Source: CAYWVO01 sp964461835 (GTDB lineage: Bacteria; Zixibacteria; MSB-5A5; WJJR01; JAJRUJ01). From it: DNA of 5,252 nucleotides. The notes beneath the pieces were generated by a model. That model saw nothing but the letters and a program-made list of their open reading frames with translations. It was not told the DNA's origin and did no database searches. Position numbers and translations under genes: made by a program. The stretch spans positions 1-5,252 of the forward strand of contig CAYWVO010000089.1 in assembly GCA_964461835.1 (NCBI GenBank). The letters run 5' to 3'. Of this stretch, positions 1 to 5,131 are shown in pieces. Numbering within the stretch: the first letter of the stretch is position 1; each line of letters starts with the position of its first letter.

Positions 1-68
1 ATGTCTAGCTTTTTCTTCGCCCCCAATCGGAAAATATTTATGAGAATCGCTCTAGCAAACAGTGAGGA

Positions 69-98
69 TTGACCCTCAACAGGTGAGTTTCGTATACT
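69..98 (+). promoter_or_regulatory. Sigma-70-type promoter for the acyl-CoA mutase gene
   Basis: A -35 box TTGACC (69-74) and a -10 box TATACT (93-98) are separated by 18 bases; each matches the consensus at 5 of 6 positions. Transcription would start near 105, giving a leader of about 60 bases before the ATG at 165. A purine-rich ribosome binding site, AAGGTG (154-159), lies 5 bases before that ATG. No operator palindrome was recognised. The call rests on consensus match and position only. Confidence 0.6.
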
Positions 99-164
99 GT
101 ATAGTTTGTAGCGGATGGTCGCGGGGGCCAAGGACAAAACGGTGTCTCGACGGAAGGTGTAACC

Positions 165-1877
165 ATGTCGGAAATATTGGATTCAGCCAAAAAGAGTGTA
201 GAACGGTTGTTGCCCAAAATTGACAGCAAGCGCTACGAAGACGCAAAACGCGAATGGGAAGAGGCAATCACCGGCGCGGATAATCTGAAAGGCCGGAAAT
301 TTATCACCGTCTCCGGCTTGCCGATCAAGACGATGTACACCCCGGAGGATGTCGCGCATCTCGACTATATGGAAGATATTGGCTTTCCCGGCCAGTATCC
401 CTACACCCGTGGCGTGCATCCGGAGATGTACCGTCGTCGCCTCTGGACCCAGCGGCTCTTCTCCGGCATGGGAACCGCTAAGCAGACCAATGAGCGCTAC
501 CACTTTCTACTTTCGCAGGGACAGACAGGATTATCGGTCGCGTTTGACCTGCCGACCTTAATGGGCTACGACTCCGATCACGATTTCTCGATGGGAGAAG
601 TCGGCAAATGCGGGGTCGCCGTGGATTCCCTGAAAGACATGGAGATTATCTTCGATAAGATCGATCTCAGTGAAATTTCCACCTCGATGACGATCAACGC
701 CCCGGCGGCGATCCTGCTCGCAATGTATATTGCAGTCGCCGAGAAACAGGGTGTTCCGCCCGAACAACTGACCGGCACGCTGCAAAACGACATTCTCAAA
801 GAGTTTATCGCGCAGAAAGAATGGGTCTTCCCGCCGATTCCACACATGCGCCTGATCGTCGACACGATCGAATACGGCACGCACTATATGCCGCGCTGGA
901 ACACGATTTCTATTTCCGGCTACCATATCCGGGAAGCCGGCTCTACTGCAGTGCAGGAGTTGGCGTATACCCTGGCCGACGGATTCGCCTATATCGAAGC
1001 GGCGATGGCTCGTGGTCTGGATGTAGACGATTTCGCTCCGCGCCTGTCGCTGTTTTTCAACTCGCATCTGGATTTCTTTGAGGAGATCGCCAAATACCGC
1101 GCAGCGCGGAAAATCTGGGCACGGCGGCTCAAAGAAAAATACGGCGCGAAAAACAAGCGCTCCTGGTTGATGCGGTTTCATACGCAGACCGCCGGCGTTT
1201 CGCTTACCGCCCAGCAACCGGAGAACAACATTGTCCGGGTGGCCTGGCAGGCGATGGCCGCCGCGTTGGGAGGTACGCAGTCGCTGCATACCAACTCAAT
1301 GGATGAAACCCTGGCGTTGCCGTCCGAACGTGCCGCATTGATCGCGCTGCGTACGCAGCAGTTGATCGCGCTGGAATCGGGAATCACCAATACGATTGAC
1401 CCGCTGGCGGGTTCGTACTTTGTCGAGTCGCTCACCGACCAGATGGAAAACGAAGCCGAGAAAATTTTCGATGAAATCGAAAAAATCGGCGGCGTGCTGC
1501 AAGGTATTGAAAAAGGCTACTTCCAGCGGGAGATTGCCAAGTCGGCGTATGCGTACCAGCAGCAGGTGGAAAAGAAAGAACGGATCGTGGTCGGCGTAAA
1601 CGAACACGTGATGAGTGATAAAATCGATATCCCGATTCTGGAGATTGATGAAAGTGTCGAACGCGAACAGGTCGAGTCACTCCGGCAACTCAAGCAGGCC
1701 CGCGATAACGACCGCGTGCGCAAGACGCTGGACGAGCTCAAGGCCGCGTGTGAGGATGAATCCCAAAACCTGATGCCGTATTTGATAGAGTGTTCAAAGG
1801 CGTATGCGACGCTCGGCGAGATGGTCGAGGTGATGCGCCAGATTTTCGGCGAGTACCAGGAACCACCAATGTTTTAG
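165..1877 (+). CDS. B12-dependent acyl-CoA mutase, large catalytic subunit (methylmalonyl-CoA mutase family; isobutyryl-CoA mutase-like residues)
   Basis: Catalytic subunit of a cytoplasmic adenosylcobalamin-dependent carbon-skeleton mutase that rearranges acyl-CoA esters by a radical mechanism. The 570 residues cover only the substrate-binding TIM-barrel half and end with ATLGEM...FGEY; the B12 domain is a separate protein (2559-2972). This two-chain form is known for isobutyryl-CoA mutase (about 566 + 136 residues) and for archaeal-type methylmalonyl-CoA mutase. Visible family motifs: YPYTRG (78-83), GLSVAFDLPT (122-131), GTLQNDILKE (204-213), SISGYHIREAG (249-259, with Tyr253-His254 matching Tyr243-His244 of the Propionibacterium enzyme), FHTQTAG (338-344) and QSLHTNS (372-378). 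Residues matching Tyr89 and Arg207 of true methylmalonyl-CoA mutase are Phe99 and Gln217, as in isobutyryl-CoA mutase. The start is supported by a good ribosome binding site. It is probably annotated elsewhere as methylmalonyl-CoA mutase; family assignment is very secure, substrate is not. Confidence 0.95.
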   Translation: MSEILDSAKKSVERLLPKIDSKRYEDAKREWEEAITGADNLKGRKFITVSGLPIKTMYTPEDVAHLDYMEDIGFPGQYPYTRGVHPEMYRRRLWTQRLFSGMGTAKQTNERYHFLLSQGQTGLSVAFDLPTLMGYDSDHDFSMGEVGKCGVAVDSLKDMEIIFDKIDLSEISTSMTINAPAAILLAMYIAVAEKQGVPPEQLTGTLQNDILKEFIAQKEWVFPPIPHMRLIVDTIEYGTHYMPRWNTISISGYHIREAGSTAVQELAYTLADGFAYIEAAMARGLDVDDFAPRLSLFFNSHLDFFEEIAKYRAARKIWARRLKEKYGAKNKRSWLMRFHTQTAGVSLTAQQPENNIVRVAWQAMAAALGGTQSLHTNSMDETLALPSERAALIALRTQQLIALESGITNTIDPLAGSYFVESLTDQMENEAEKIFDEIEKIGGVLQGIEKGYFQREIAKSAYAYQQQVEKKERIVVGVNEHVMSDKIDIPILEIDESVEREQVESLRQLKQARDNDRVRKTLDELKAACEDESQNLMPYLIECSKAYATLGEMVEVMRQIFGEYQEPPMF

Positions 1878-1905
1878 GACTCAAGTCACGAAGGTTGGGA
1901 CACCG

Positions 1906-2190
1906 ACGAAGTATTATGTCTACATCCTCGCCAGCGGCACACGTGGCACACTGTATATTGGAATGACGTCGGACCTTTTGAAGAGAGTTTATGAGCACAA
2001 AAATGATTTAGTTGGAGGATTCACGAAAAAATACGGGGTTCATTCACTGGTCTATTATGAGCAGACAGAGGACGTCCATGCTGCATTAAATCGTGAGAAA
2101 CAGCTTAAGTGGTGAAAACGGGCCTGGAAAATCCGACTTATTGAAGAACAAAATCCCGAGTGGAATGATCTGTATGAAACGCTGGTGTGA
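1906..2190 (+). pseudogene. GIY-YIG (URI-domain) endonuclease-like gene, decayed
   Basis: The frame starting at 1906 reads as a small single-domain GIY-YIG nuclease of the YhbQ/COG2827 kind: YYVYIL (3-8), LYIGMT (16-21), Arg27 and His31 in KRVYEHK, GFTKKYG (38-44), LVYYE (48-52) and NREKQLK (62-68), whose Glu64 is the expected metal-binding glutamate, then an ending with IEEQNPEW and DLYETL. Length (94 codons) fits the family. Two lesions are visible. The codon where ATG is expected is ACG (1906-1908), with no ATG, GTG or TTG nearby in frame. An in-frame TGA (2113-2115) sits where relatives have a tryptophan, so TGG to TGA is likely. It begins 28 bases after the mutase stop and runs into the repeat block. 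TGA read-through as Trp is unlikely, since every Trp in the intact genes here is TGG. Confidence 0.8.
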
Positions 2191-2193
2191 AAG

Positions 2194-2356
2194 ATGGATT
2201 CNNNNNNNNNNNNNNNNNNNNNNNNNNNNNNNNNNNNNNNNNNNNNNNNNNNNNNNNNNNNNNNNNNNNNNNNNNNNNNNNNNNNNNNNNNNNNNNNNNN
2301 NCGGCCTGCGCCGGAATGACACCCTTGCTTGTCACCCCAGCGAAGGCTGGCGTCCA
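2194..2356 (+). repeat. 63-bp hairpin repeat, copy A (interrupted by the assembly gap)
   Basis: Eight bases before the gap (2194-2201) and 55 bases after it (2302-2356) together give a sequence identical to the complete 63-bp copy at 2446-2508. The unit holds two hairpins: ATTCCGGC/GCCGGAAT (8-bp stem, 4-base loop, its left arm cut by the gap) and CCAGC-GAAG-GCTGG. It is an interspersed REP-like repeat of a kind widespread in bacterial genomes and often mis-called as coding. Confidence 0.85.
2202..2301. other. Assembly gap, 100 N
   Basis: Exactly 100 undetermined bases. The round number suggests a placeholder of unknown true length. Both edges lie within one copy of a hairpin repeat, so the break is probably caused by the repeat. 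Any translation across it is meaningless. Confidence 0.97.
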
Positions 2357-2445
2357 TTTTCCTTGCACACCACATCGGAATTGGCAGAGACGCCCAGATA
2401 GTAAAACGTTCCCGCATGGCACCACAGCAAATGCTGAGGTGAAAA
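2357..2445. other. Spacer between hairpin repeats, no gene recognised
   Basis: An 89-base stretch between repeat copies A and B. No convincing reading frame, promoter or RNA gene was seen. Its last bases (GCTGAGGTGAAAA) resemble those before copy A (GCTGGTGTGAAAG), so the repeated unit may extend a little upstream of the hairpins. Confidence 0.5.
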
Positions 2446-2508
2446 ATGGATTCCGGCCTGCGCCGGAATGACACCCTTGCTTGTCACCCCAGCGAAGGCT
2501 GGCGTCCA
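2446..2508 (+). repeat. 63-bp hairpin repeat, copy B (complete)
   Basis: Complete unit identical to the joined halves of copy A. It carries a strong stem-loop ATTCCGGC-CTGC-GCCGGAAT (2450-2469) and a second one CCAGC-GAAG-GCTGG (2489-2502). It sits in the leader between the endonuclease relic and the B12 subunit gene. Confidence 0.85.
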
Positions 2509-2511
2509 AAA

Positions 2512-2540
2512 ATGGATTCCGGCCCGCGCCGGAATGACAC
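2512..2540 (+). repeat. Hairpin repeat, copy C (first half only)
   Basis: Begins 3 bases after copy B and holds only the first hairpin, with one T to C change in the loop (CCGC instead of CTGC), so the stem is intact. It ends directly at the ribosome binding site of the following gene. Confidence 0.8.
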
Positions 2541-2545
2541 GGAGA
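2541..2545 (+). promoter_or_regulatory. Ribosome binding site of the B12-binding subunit, abutting a repeat hairpin
   Basis: GGAGA lies 13 bases before the ATG at 2559, rather longer than ideal, and starts one base after repeat copy C. The hairpin just upstream could affect ribosome access or transcript stability. No other good site precedes the start. Confidence 0.5.
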
Positions 2546-2558
2546 AATTAGAACTGCC

Positions 2559-2972
2559 ATGGATAACATTCGCGTACTCTTAGCCAAGCCCGGGCTGGAC
2601 GGGCATGATCGGGGAATCAAAGTCATCGCCGCCGCTTTGCGCGACGCCGGTATGGAAGTGATCTACACCGGGCTGCGTCAAACCGCCGAGCAGGTGGTCA
2701 ACGCGGCGCTTCAGGAAGACGCGCAGTTTATCGGACTGTCCATTCTCTCCGGCGCGCACATGACCCTCTTCCCGGCGGTCGCCAACAAGCTGAAAGAAAA
2801 GGGCGTGGAGCATATTCATCTCTTCGGCGGCGGGATTATCCCCGACGTGGACGTGCCCAAGCTGGAGAAAATGGGTATCGGCCGCGTGTTCACCCCCGGC
2901 TCCACCACCGAGGAGATAATCGAATATATCCGCGAGACTGCCGCGAAGACGCAGGAAGAGCCGCTGACATAG
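2559..2972 (+). CDS. Acyl-CoA mutase small subunit, cobalamin (B12)-binding
   Basis: Small subunit that carries adenosylcobalamin for the mutase encoded at 165-1877. Its 137 residues form a single Rossmann-like B12-binding domain. The base-off/His-on signature is complete: DGHDRG (14-19, with His16 as the lower cobalt ligand), SIL (61-63, the SxL element) and GGG (90-92), followed by FTPGST (111-116) near the end. KPGLDGHDRG is the usual start of these subunits. Length matches IcmB-type and archaeal-type small subunits (about 135-140). It has the same strand as the large subunit but is 681 bases away, with a pseudogene and repeats between; no promoter was recognised in between, so read-through from the upstream promoter is likely but unproven. 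The chaperone GTPase (MeaB-type) and epimerase often found nearby are absent from this window. The small subunit alone does not reveal the substrate. Confidence 0.95.
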   Translation: MDNIRVLLAKPGLDGHDRGIKVIAAALRDAGMEVIYTGLRQTAEQVVNAALQEDAQFIGLSILSGAHMTLFPAVANKLKEKGVEHIHLFGGGIIPDVDVPKLEKMGIGRVFTPGSTTEEIIEYIRETAAKTQEEPLT

Positions 2973-2979
2973 GGACATT

Positions 2980-3139
2980 GGGTGGCAACCCCAAACTTCT
3001 CGCCAGAGGCGAGCTTGGTTTGGGGTTGAAGATTTAAATACTCGCGGCAGCAATTTGTGAAGCCCAATTGCATTAATCGTATTGAACATCAACCCCAAAT
3101 GAAGCCGCCTTCGGCGGACCGAGTTTGGGGTTGCCACCC
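2980..3139. mobile_element. MITE-like 160-bp element with 18-bp terminal inverted repeats
   Basis: The left end 2980-2997 (GGGTGGCAACCCCAAACT) is perfectly inverted at 3122-3139. Each end is also a nested hairpin. Left: CAACCCCAAAC (2986-2996) pairs with GTTTGGGGTTG (3018-3028), enclosing CTCGCC-AGA-GGCGAG (2999-3013). Right: CAACCCCAAA (3090-3099) pairs with TTTGGGGTTG (3124-3133), enclosing CCGCC-TTC-GGCGG (3105-3117). The core (about 3030-3088) is AT-richer and holds no gene. No target-site duplication is obvious. It begins 7 bases after the B12 subunit stop. It could be a non-autonomous transposon remnant or a large REP-like structure; no transposase is present. Confidence 0.6.
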
Positions 3140-3161
3140 CTTGTTGATCTCCTCCCACAAT

Positions 3162-3195
3162 AAAAAAACCAGCGGGCGCGTGTGCACCCGCCGGT
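3162..3195 (-). terminator. Intrinsic terminator, minus strand
   Basis: On the minus strand a GC-rich hairpin (3168-3195; ACC/GGT and GCGGG/CCCGC stems with one A-C mismatch, and a small inner GC-GTGT-GC hairpin) is followed by a run of Ts (As at 3162-3168). It would end minus-strand transcripts passing beyond rpiB, or a small RNA of its own (see 3162-3297). Confidence 0.65.
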
Positions 3196-3297
3196 CACCA
3201 TCCCTGGTGAACGAGAGACGGTCATTCCGCCTCTCTCATATCTGTTTCACATACTACGCTGCGGCCCGGCCTTTTGCCACCGTATTTTTCGCCCAAT
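3162..3297 (-). ncRNA. Possible structured small RNA or extended 3' UTR
   Basis: Read on the minus strand, three hairpins follow one another and end in a T run. GAGAGA/TCTCTC (3213-3218 with 3232-3237) is extended by CGG/CCG inside (3219-3221 with 3227-3229); CACCA/TGGTG is at 3196-3209; the terminator stem is at 3168-3195. An rpiB terminator just upstream (3300-3328) makes a separate transcript conceivable. No promoter was recognised, no known RNA family was matched by eye, and the 5' end is a guess. It may simply be a backup terminator region. Confidence 0.25.
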
Positions 3298-3299
3298 TG

Positions 3300-3328
3300 A
3301 AAAGGGCGGGTCTCAGACCCGCCCCTTT
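3300..3328 (-). terminator. rpiB: rpiB terminator hairpin (possibly bidirectional)
   Basis: A perfect 10-bp inverted repeat, GGGCGGGTCT (3304-3313) and AGACCCGCCC (3315-3324), lies 12 bases beyond the rpiB stop. On the minus strand it is followed by TTTT (3303-3300). The other side carries CTTT, so weak termination of plus-strand transcripts is also possible. Confidence 0.7.
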
Positions 3329-3340
3329 ATTCACCACTTC

Positions 3341-3781
3341 CTATGATTTTTCGGCCTCAGTGATTTTTTTAATCCGAGGCACGTGACGGCCACCCTCGAA
3401 CGCAGTAGACAAGAAGATATGAACAATTTTCTCCGCGTCCTTGGGAGACACATACCGCGAGGCCAGCGAGCAGACATTGGCGTTGTTGTGAGCACGTGTC
3501 ATCTTGGCCATATCCTCAGTCAGGCACATCCCGGCACGAATCCCGTGGACTTTGTTGGTGGCCATGTTCATCCCGTTGCCGGTCCAGCACACCGTGATCC
3601 CGTAGTCGGCTTCGCCCTGGGCCACCGCCCGGGCAACATTCAATCCATAATCCGGATAATCCACCGACTCCTCGGAATTCGTGCCGACGTCGAGAACTTC
3701 GTGCCCCTCGTCCCGCAGCATTTTCACGAGATGCGCTTTGAGCTGGTAACCTTTATGATCTGCCCCAATCGAAATTTTCAT
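3341..3781 (-). CDS. rpiB: Ribose-5-phosphate isomerase B (RpiB/LacAB family)
   Basis: Interconverts ribose 5-phosphate and ribulose 5-phosphate in the non-oxidative pentose phosphate pathway, in the cytoplasm, usually as a dimer or tetramer. The 146 residues match the family length. Visible: start MKISIGADHKG with Asp8-His9, DYPDY (41-45), Cys65 and Thr67 in CWTGNG (65-70; Cys65 corresponds to the catalytic Cys66 of the E. coli enzyme), NKVHGIRA (76-83), His98-Asn99, and EGGRH (129-133). Trp66 stands where E. coli has Gly, a less common variant of this loop. The frame is open 15 codons further upstream, inside ilvE, but the start at 3781 gives the canonical N-terminus. It follows the ilvE stop after 2 bases (3782-3783) and has only a weak ribosome binding site, so translation is probably coupled. 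LacA/LacB-type specificity is less likely because these key residues are of the RpiB type. Confidence 0.93.
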   Translation of the reverse strand: MKISIGADHKGYQLKAHLVKMLRDEGHEVLDVGTNSEESVDYPDYGLNVARAVAQGEADYGITVCWTGNGMNMATNKVHGIRAGMCLTEDMAKMTRAHNNANVCSLASRYVSPKDAEKIVHIFLSTAFEGGRHVPRIKKITEAEKS

Positions 3782-3783
3782 TG

Positions 3784-4728
3784 CTACACCGCGACCGATT
3801 CGTGTTTGGGCACGGGAGTCAACCAATTGAACTTGTCTTCCACCTCGCCCTTAATATACTGGAAGAAATAACTCTGCAATTTCTCGGTGACCGGCCCCCG
3901 TCTGCCGTTGCCGATTTTGATTTTATCAATCGAGCGGATTGGCGAAACCTCGGCGGCAGAGCCGGTGAAAAACACTTCGTCGGCGATGTACAACGCCTCG
4001 CGCGGGATTTCTTCCTCGATCACCTCAATGCCCATATCCTGCGCAATCGTAATCACCGAATCGCGCGTGATTCCGGAGAGCACCGAGGAGGCCAGTGGCG
4101 GGGTGACCAAAACGCCGTTACGAACGATGAAAATGTTTTCGCCGGAGCCTTCCGAGACCCGGCCATAGCTGTCGAGCGCAATTCCCTCCACATAGCCGTT
4201 CATCACCGCTTCCATTTTAATCAACTGGCTGTTCATGTAATTCGCACCGGCTTTGGCCATGGCGGGGAATGTATTCGGCGCCACCCGGTTCCAGGAGGAA
4301 ACACAGACGTCCACACCCTGCTCAATCGCTTCCGGCCCGAGATAGGCGCCCCAATACCAGACCGCGATCACGACCTCAATTGGGCAACCGGCCGGATTCA
4401 CTCCCAATTGTTCGTACCCCCGGAACACCAGCGGCCGAATATAGCAGGATTCCAGCTTGTTGACGGCAATTGTATTCAAAATGGCGTCATTGATTTCTTC
4501 CTTAGTGTAGGGAATTTCCATGCGATAAATCTTGGATGAGTTAAATAACCGATCGGTGTGTTCCTGCAACCGAAAACACGCCGGTCCCCGCTTCGTCTTA
4601 TAACACCGCTGACCTTCGAACACCGACGAACCGTAATGCAACGCGTGGCTCAGCACATGAACTTTGGCGTCCGACCAATTGACCAGTTTTCCGTTCATCC
4701 ATATTTTGTCGGCTTCTTGCATCGGCAT
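3784..4728 (-). CDS. ilvE: Branched-chain amino acid aminotransferase
   Basis: PLP-dependent fold-type IV transaminase that transfers amino groups between leucine, isoleucine or valine and 2-oxoglutarate; last step of their synthesis and first of their breakdown. The 314 residues are close to the E. coli enzyme (309). Visible: IWMNGKLVNW (9-18), HYGSSVFEG (31-39), YIRPLVFRG (96-104), VSSWNRVAPNT (143-153), the PLP-binding Lys159 in MAKAGANY (157-164), SEGSGEN (192-198) with Glu193, GITRDS (219-224), EVFFTGSAAE (251-260) and RGPVTEK (277-283). The whole pattern follows E. coli IlvE rather than D-amino acid aminotransferase or aminodeoxychorismate lyase. The frame is open back to 4869, but an AAAGGAG site 6 bases before the ATG at 4728 decides the start. 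It heads a two-gene unit with rpiB. A weak -35-like TTGACG lies upstream without a clear -10. Confidence 0.95.
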   Translation of the reverse strand: MPMQEADKIWMNGKLVNWSDAKVHVLSHALHYGSSVFEGQRCYKTKRGPACFRLQEHTDRLFNSSKIYRMEIPYTKEEINDAILNTIAVNKLESCYIRPLVFRGYEQLGVNPAGCPIEVVIAVWYWGAYLGPEAIEQGVDVCVSSWNRVAPNTFPAMAKAGANYMNSQLIKMEAVMNGYVEGIALDSYGRVSEGSGENIFIVRNGVLVTPPLASSVLSGITRDSVITIAQDMGIEVIEEEIPREALYIADEVFFTGSAAEVSPIRSIDKIKIGNGRRGPVTEKLQSYFFQYIKGEVEDKFNWLTPVPKHESVAV

Positions 4729-4734
4729 CGCGTA

Positions 4735-4741
4735 CTCCTTT
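4735..4741 (-). promoter_or_regulatory. ilvE: Strong ribosome binding site of ilvE
   Basis: AAAGGAG on the minus strand, 6 bases before the ATG at 4728. It settles the start against the longer open frame reaching 4869, whose extra 47 residues do not resemble the start of the family. Confidence 0.85.
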
Positions 4742-4825
4742 ATGCAAAGGCGGGTCGAGGACACGCCGTCAAGTGAATCGATCCCTTTTGATAGACGAAA
4801 AATACAAGCTCCGCGCGCAAAAATC

Positions 4826-4850
4826 CAGCCGTGGAGTGACAAAACGGCTG
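4826..4850 (-). other. Hairpin in the ilvE leader
   Basis: CAGCCGT (4826-4832) and ACGGCTG (4844-4850) form a 7-bp stem with an 11-base loop, about 100 bases upstream of the ilvE start. There is no T run and no leader peptide rich in branched-chain codons, so attenuation is not supported. The role is unknown. Confidence 0.35.
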
Positions 4851-4871
4851 CCCTTGCCTGTAGTGCCATAT

Positions 4872-4895
4872 AAAAAGCCGCCGGCGGGCGGCTTT
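4872..4895 (-). terminator. Intrinsic terminator upstream of ilvE (bidirectional shape)
   Basis: AAAGCCGCC (4874-4882) and GGCGGCTTT (4887-4895) form a perfect 9-bp stem with the loop GGCG. On the minus strand it is followed by a T run (As at 4872-4876); the plus strand also ends in TTT. It lies about 145 bases upstream of ilvE, so it either ends a minus-strand transcript from beyond the window or insulates the ilvE unit. Confidence 0.65.
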
Positions 4896-4956
4896 AATTC
4901 GAGTTAGTCTGTTTGTATGCAGAGGATTAGAGACCCTCTCAAAAGTAGTCGAGTTC

Positions 4957-4992
4957 TCCGCCTTCGGCGGACCGAGTTTTCGGGTTGCTACC
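4957..4992 (+). repeat. Half-element related to the right end of the 160-bp element
   Basis: Positions 4958-4979 are identical over 22 bases to 3105-3126, covering the CCGCC-TTC-GGCGG hairpin and the ACCGAGTTT that follows. Similarity continues imperfectly: CGGGTTGCTACCC here against GGGGTTGCCACCC there. No matching left end was found, so this is a solitary or decayed end. Confidence 0.65.
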
Positions 4993-5034
4993 CAACAAAT
5001 TTGATTCAATCAATTGGGGCGCTATTACCAATCC

Positions 5035-5077
5035 CAAGGCTCGGGCAGGCTAAAGGCCTGCCGCGCACATTTCCCAT
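5035..5077 (+). repeat. 43-bp direct repeat, copy 1
   Basis: Identical over all 43 bases to 5132-5174. Contains the hairpin GGCAGGC-TAAAG-GCCTGCC followed by GCGCACATTTCCCAT. Confidence 0.85.
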
Positions 5078-5082
5078 CGAAC

Positions 5083-5110
5083 GGGCAGACCCGGAGGTCT
5101 GCCGCGCACA
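5083..5110 (+). repeat. Variant copy of the GGCAG hairpin repeat
   Basis: Lies between the two 43-bp copies. The stem is GGCAGAC/GTCTGCC instead of GGCAGGC/GCCTGCC, with a different loop, followed by the same GCGCACA. The paired stem change keeps the hairpin intact. Confidence 0.7.
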
Positions 5111-5131
5111 GAGCCGGCTCAAAACCAACCA

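Noticed and set aside
1..72. Open frame from the window edge ending in TGA at 70-72, possibly the tail of an upstream gene
   Set aside because: Only 23 codons, no recognisable motif, and the -35 box overlaps its end; too short to support as a gene.
2113..2115. TGA reassigned to tryptophan, hinted at by all four intact genes ending in TAG
   Set aside because: Every tryptophan seen in the intact genes is TGG and none contains an in-frame TGA. The TGA case also lacks a start codon, so gene decay explains it better; four TAG stops may be chance.
2055..2626. Long minus-strand frames across the repeats and N gap
   Set aside because: They translate the hairpin repeats and the N run; typical repeat-derived false proteins overlapping real genes.
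3165..3240. tRNA or known riboswitch
   Set aside because: No cloverleaf, no T-loop sequence and no CCA end. On the plus strand there is no downstream gene to control.
3057..3386. 109-codon plus-strand frame across the intergenic region
   Set aside because: It runs through the inverted-repeat element and both terminators, has no ribosome binding site or family resemblance, and overlaps rpiB.
3781..4539. 252-codon plus-strand frame opposite ilvE, also the frame at 3383-3871 opposite rpiB
   Set aside because: Antisense shadows of well-conserved genes; composition follows the complement of the real codons.
4729..4869. 47-residue N-terminal extension of ilvE
   Set aside because: The extra residues do not match the family, and a strong ribosome binding site marks the start at 4728.
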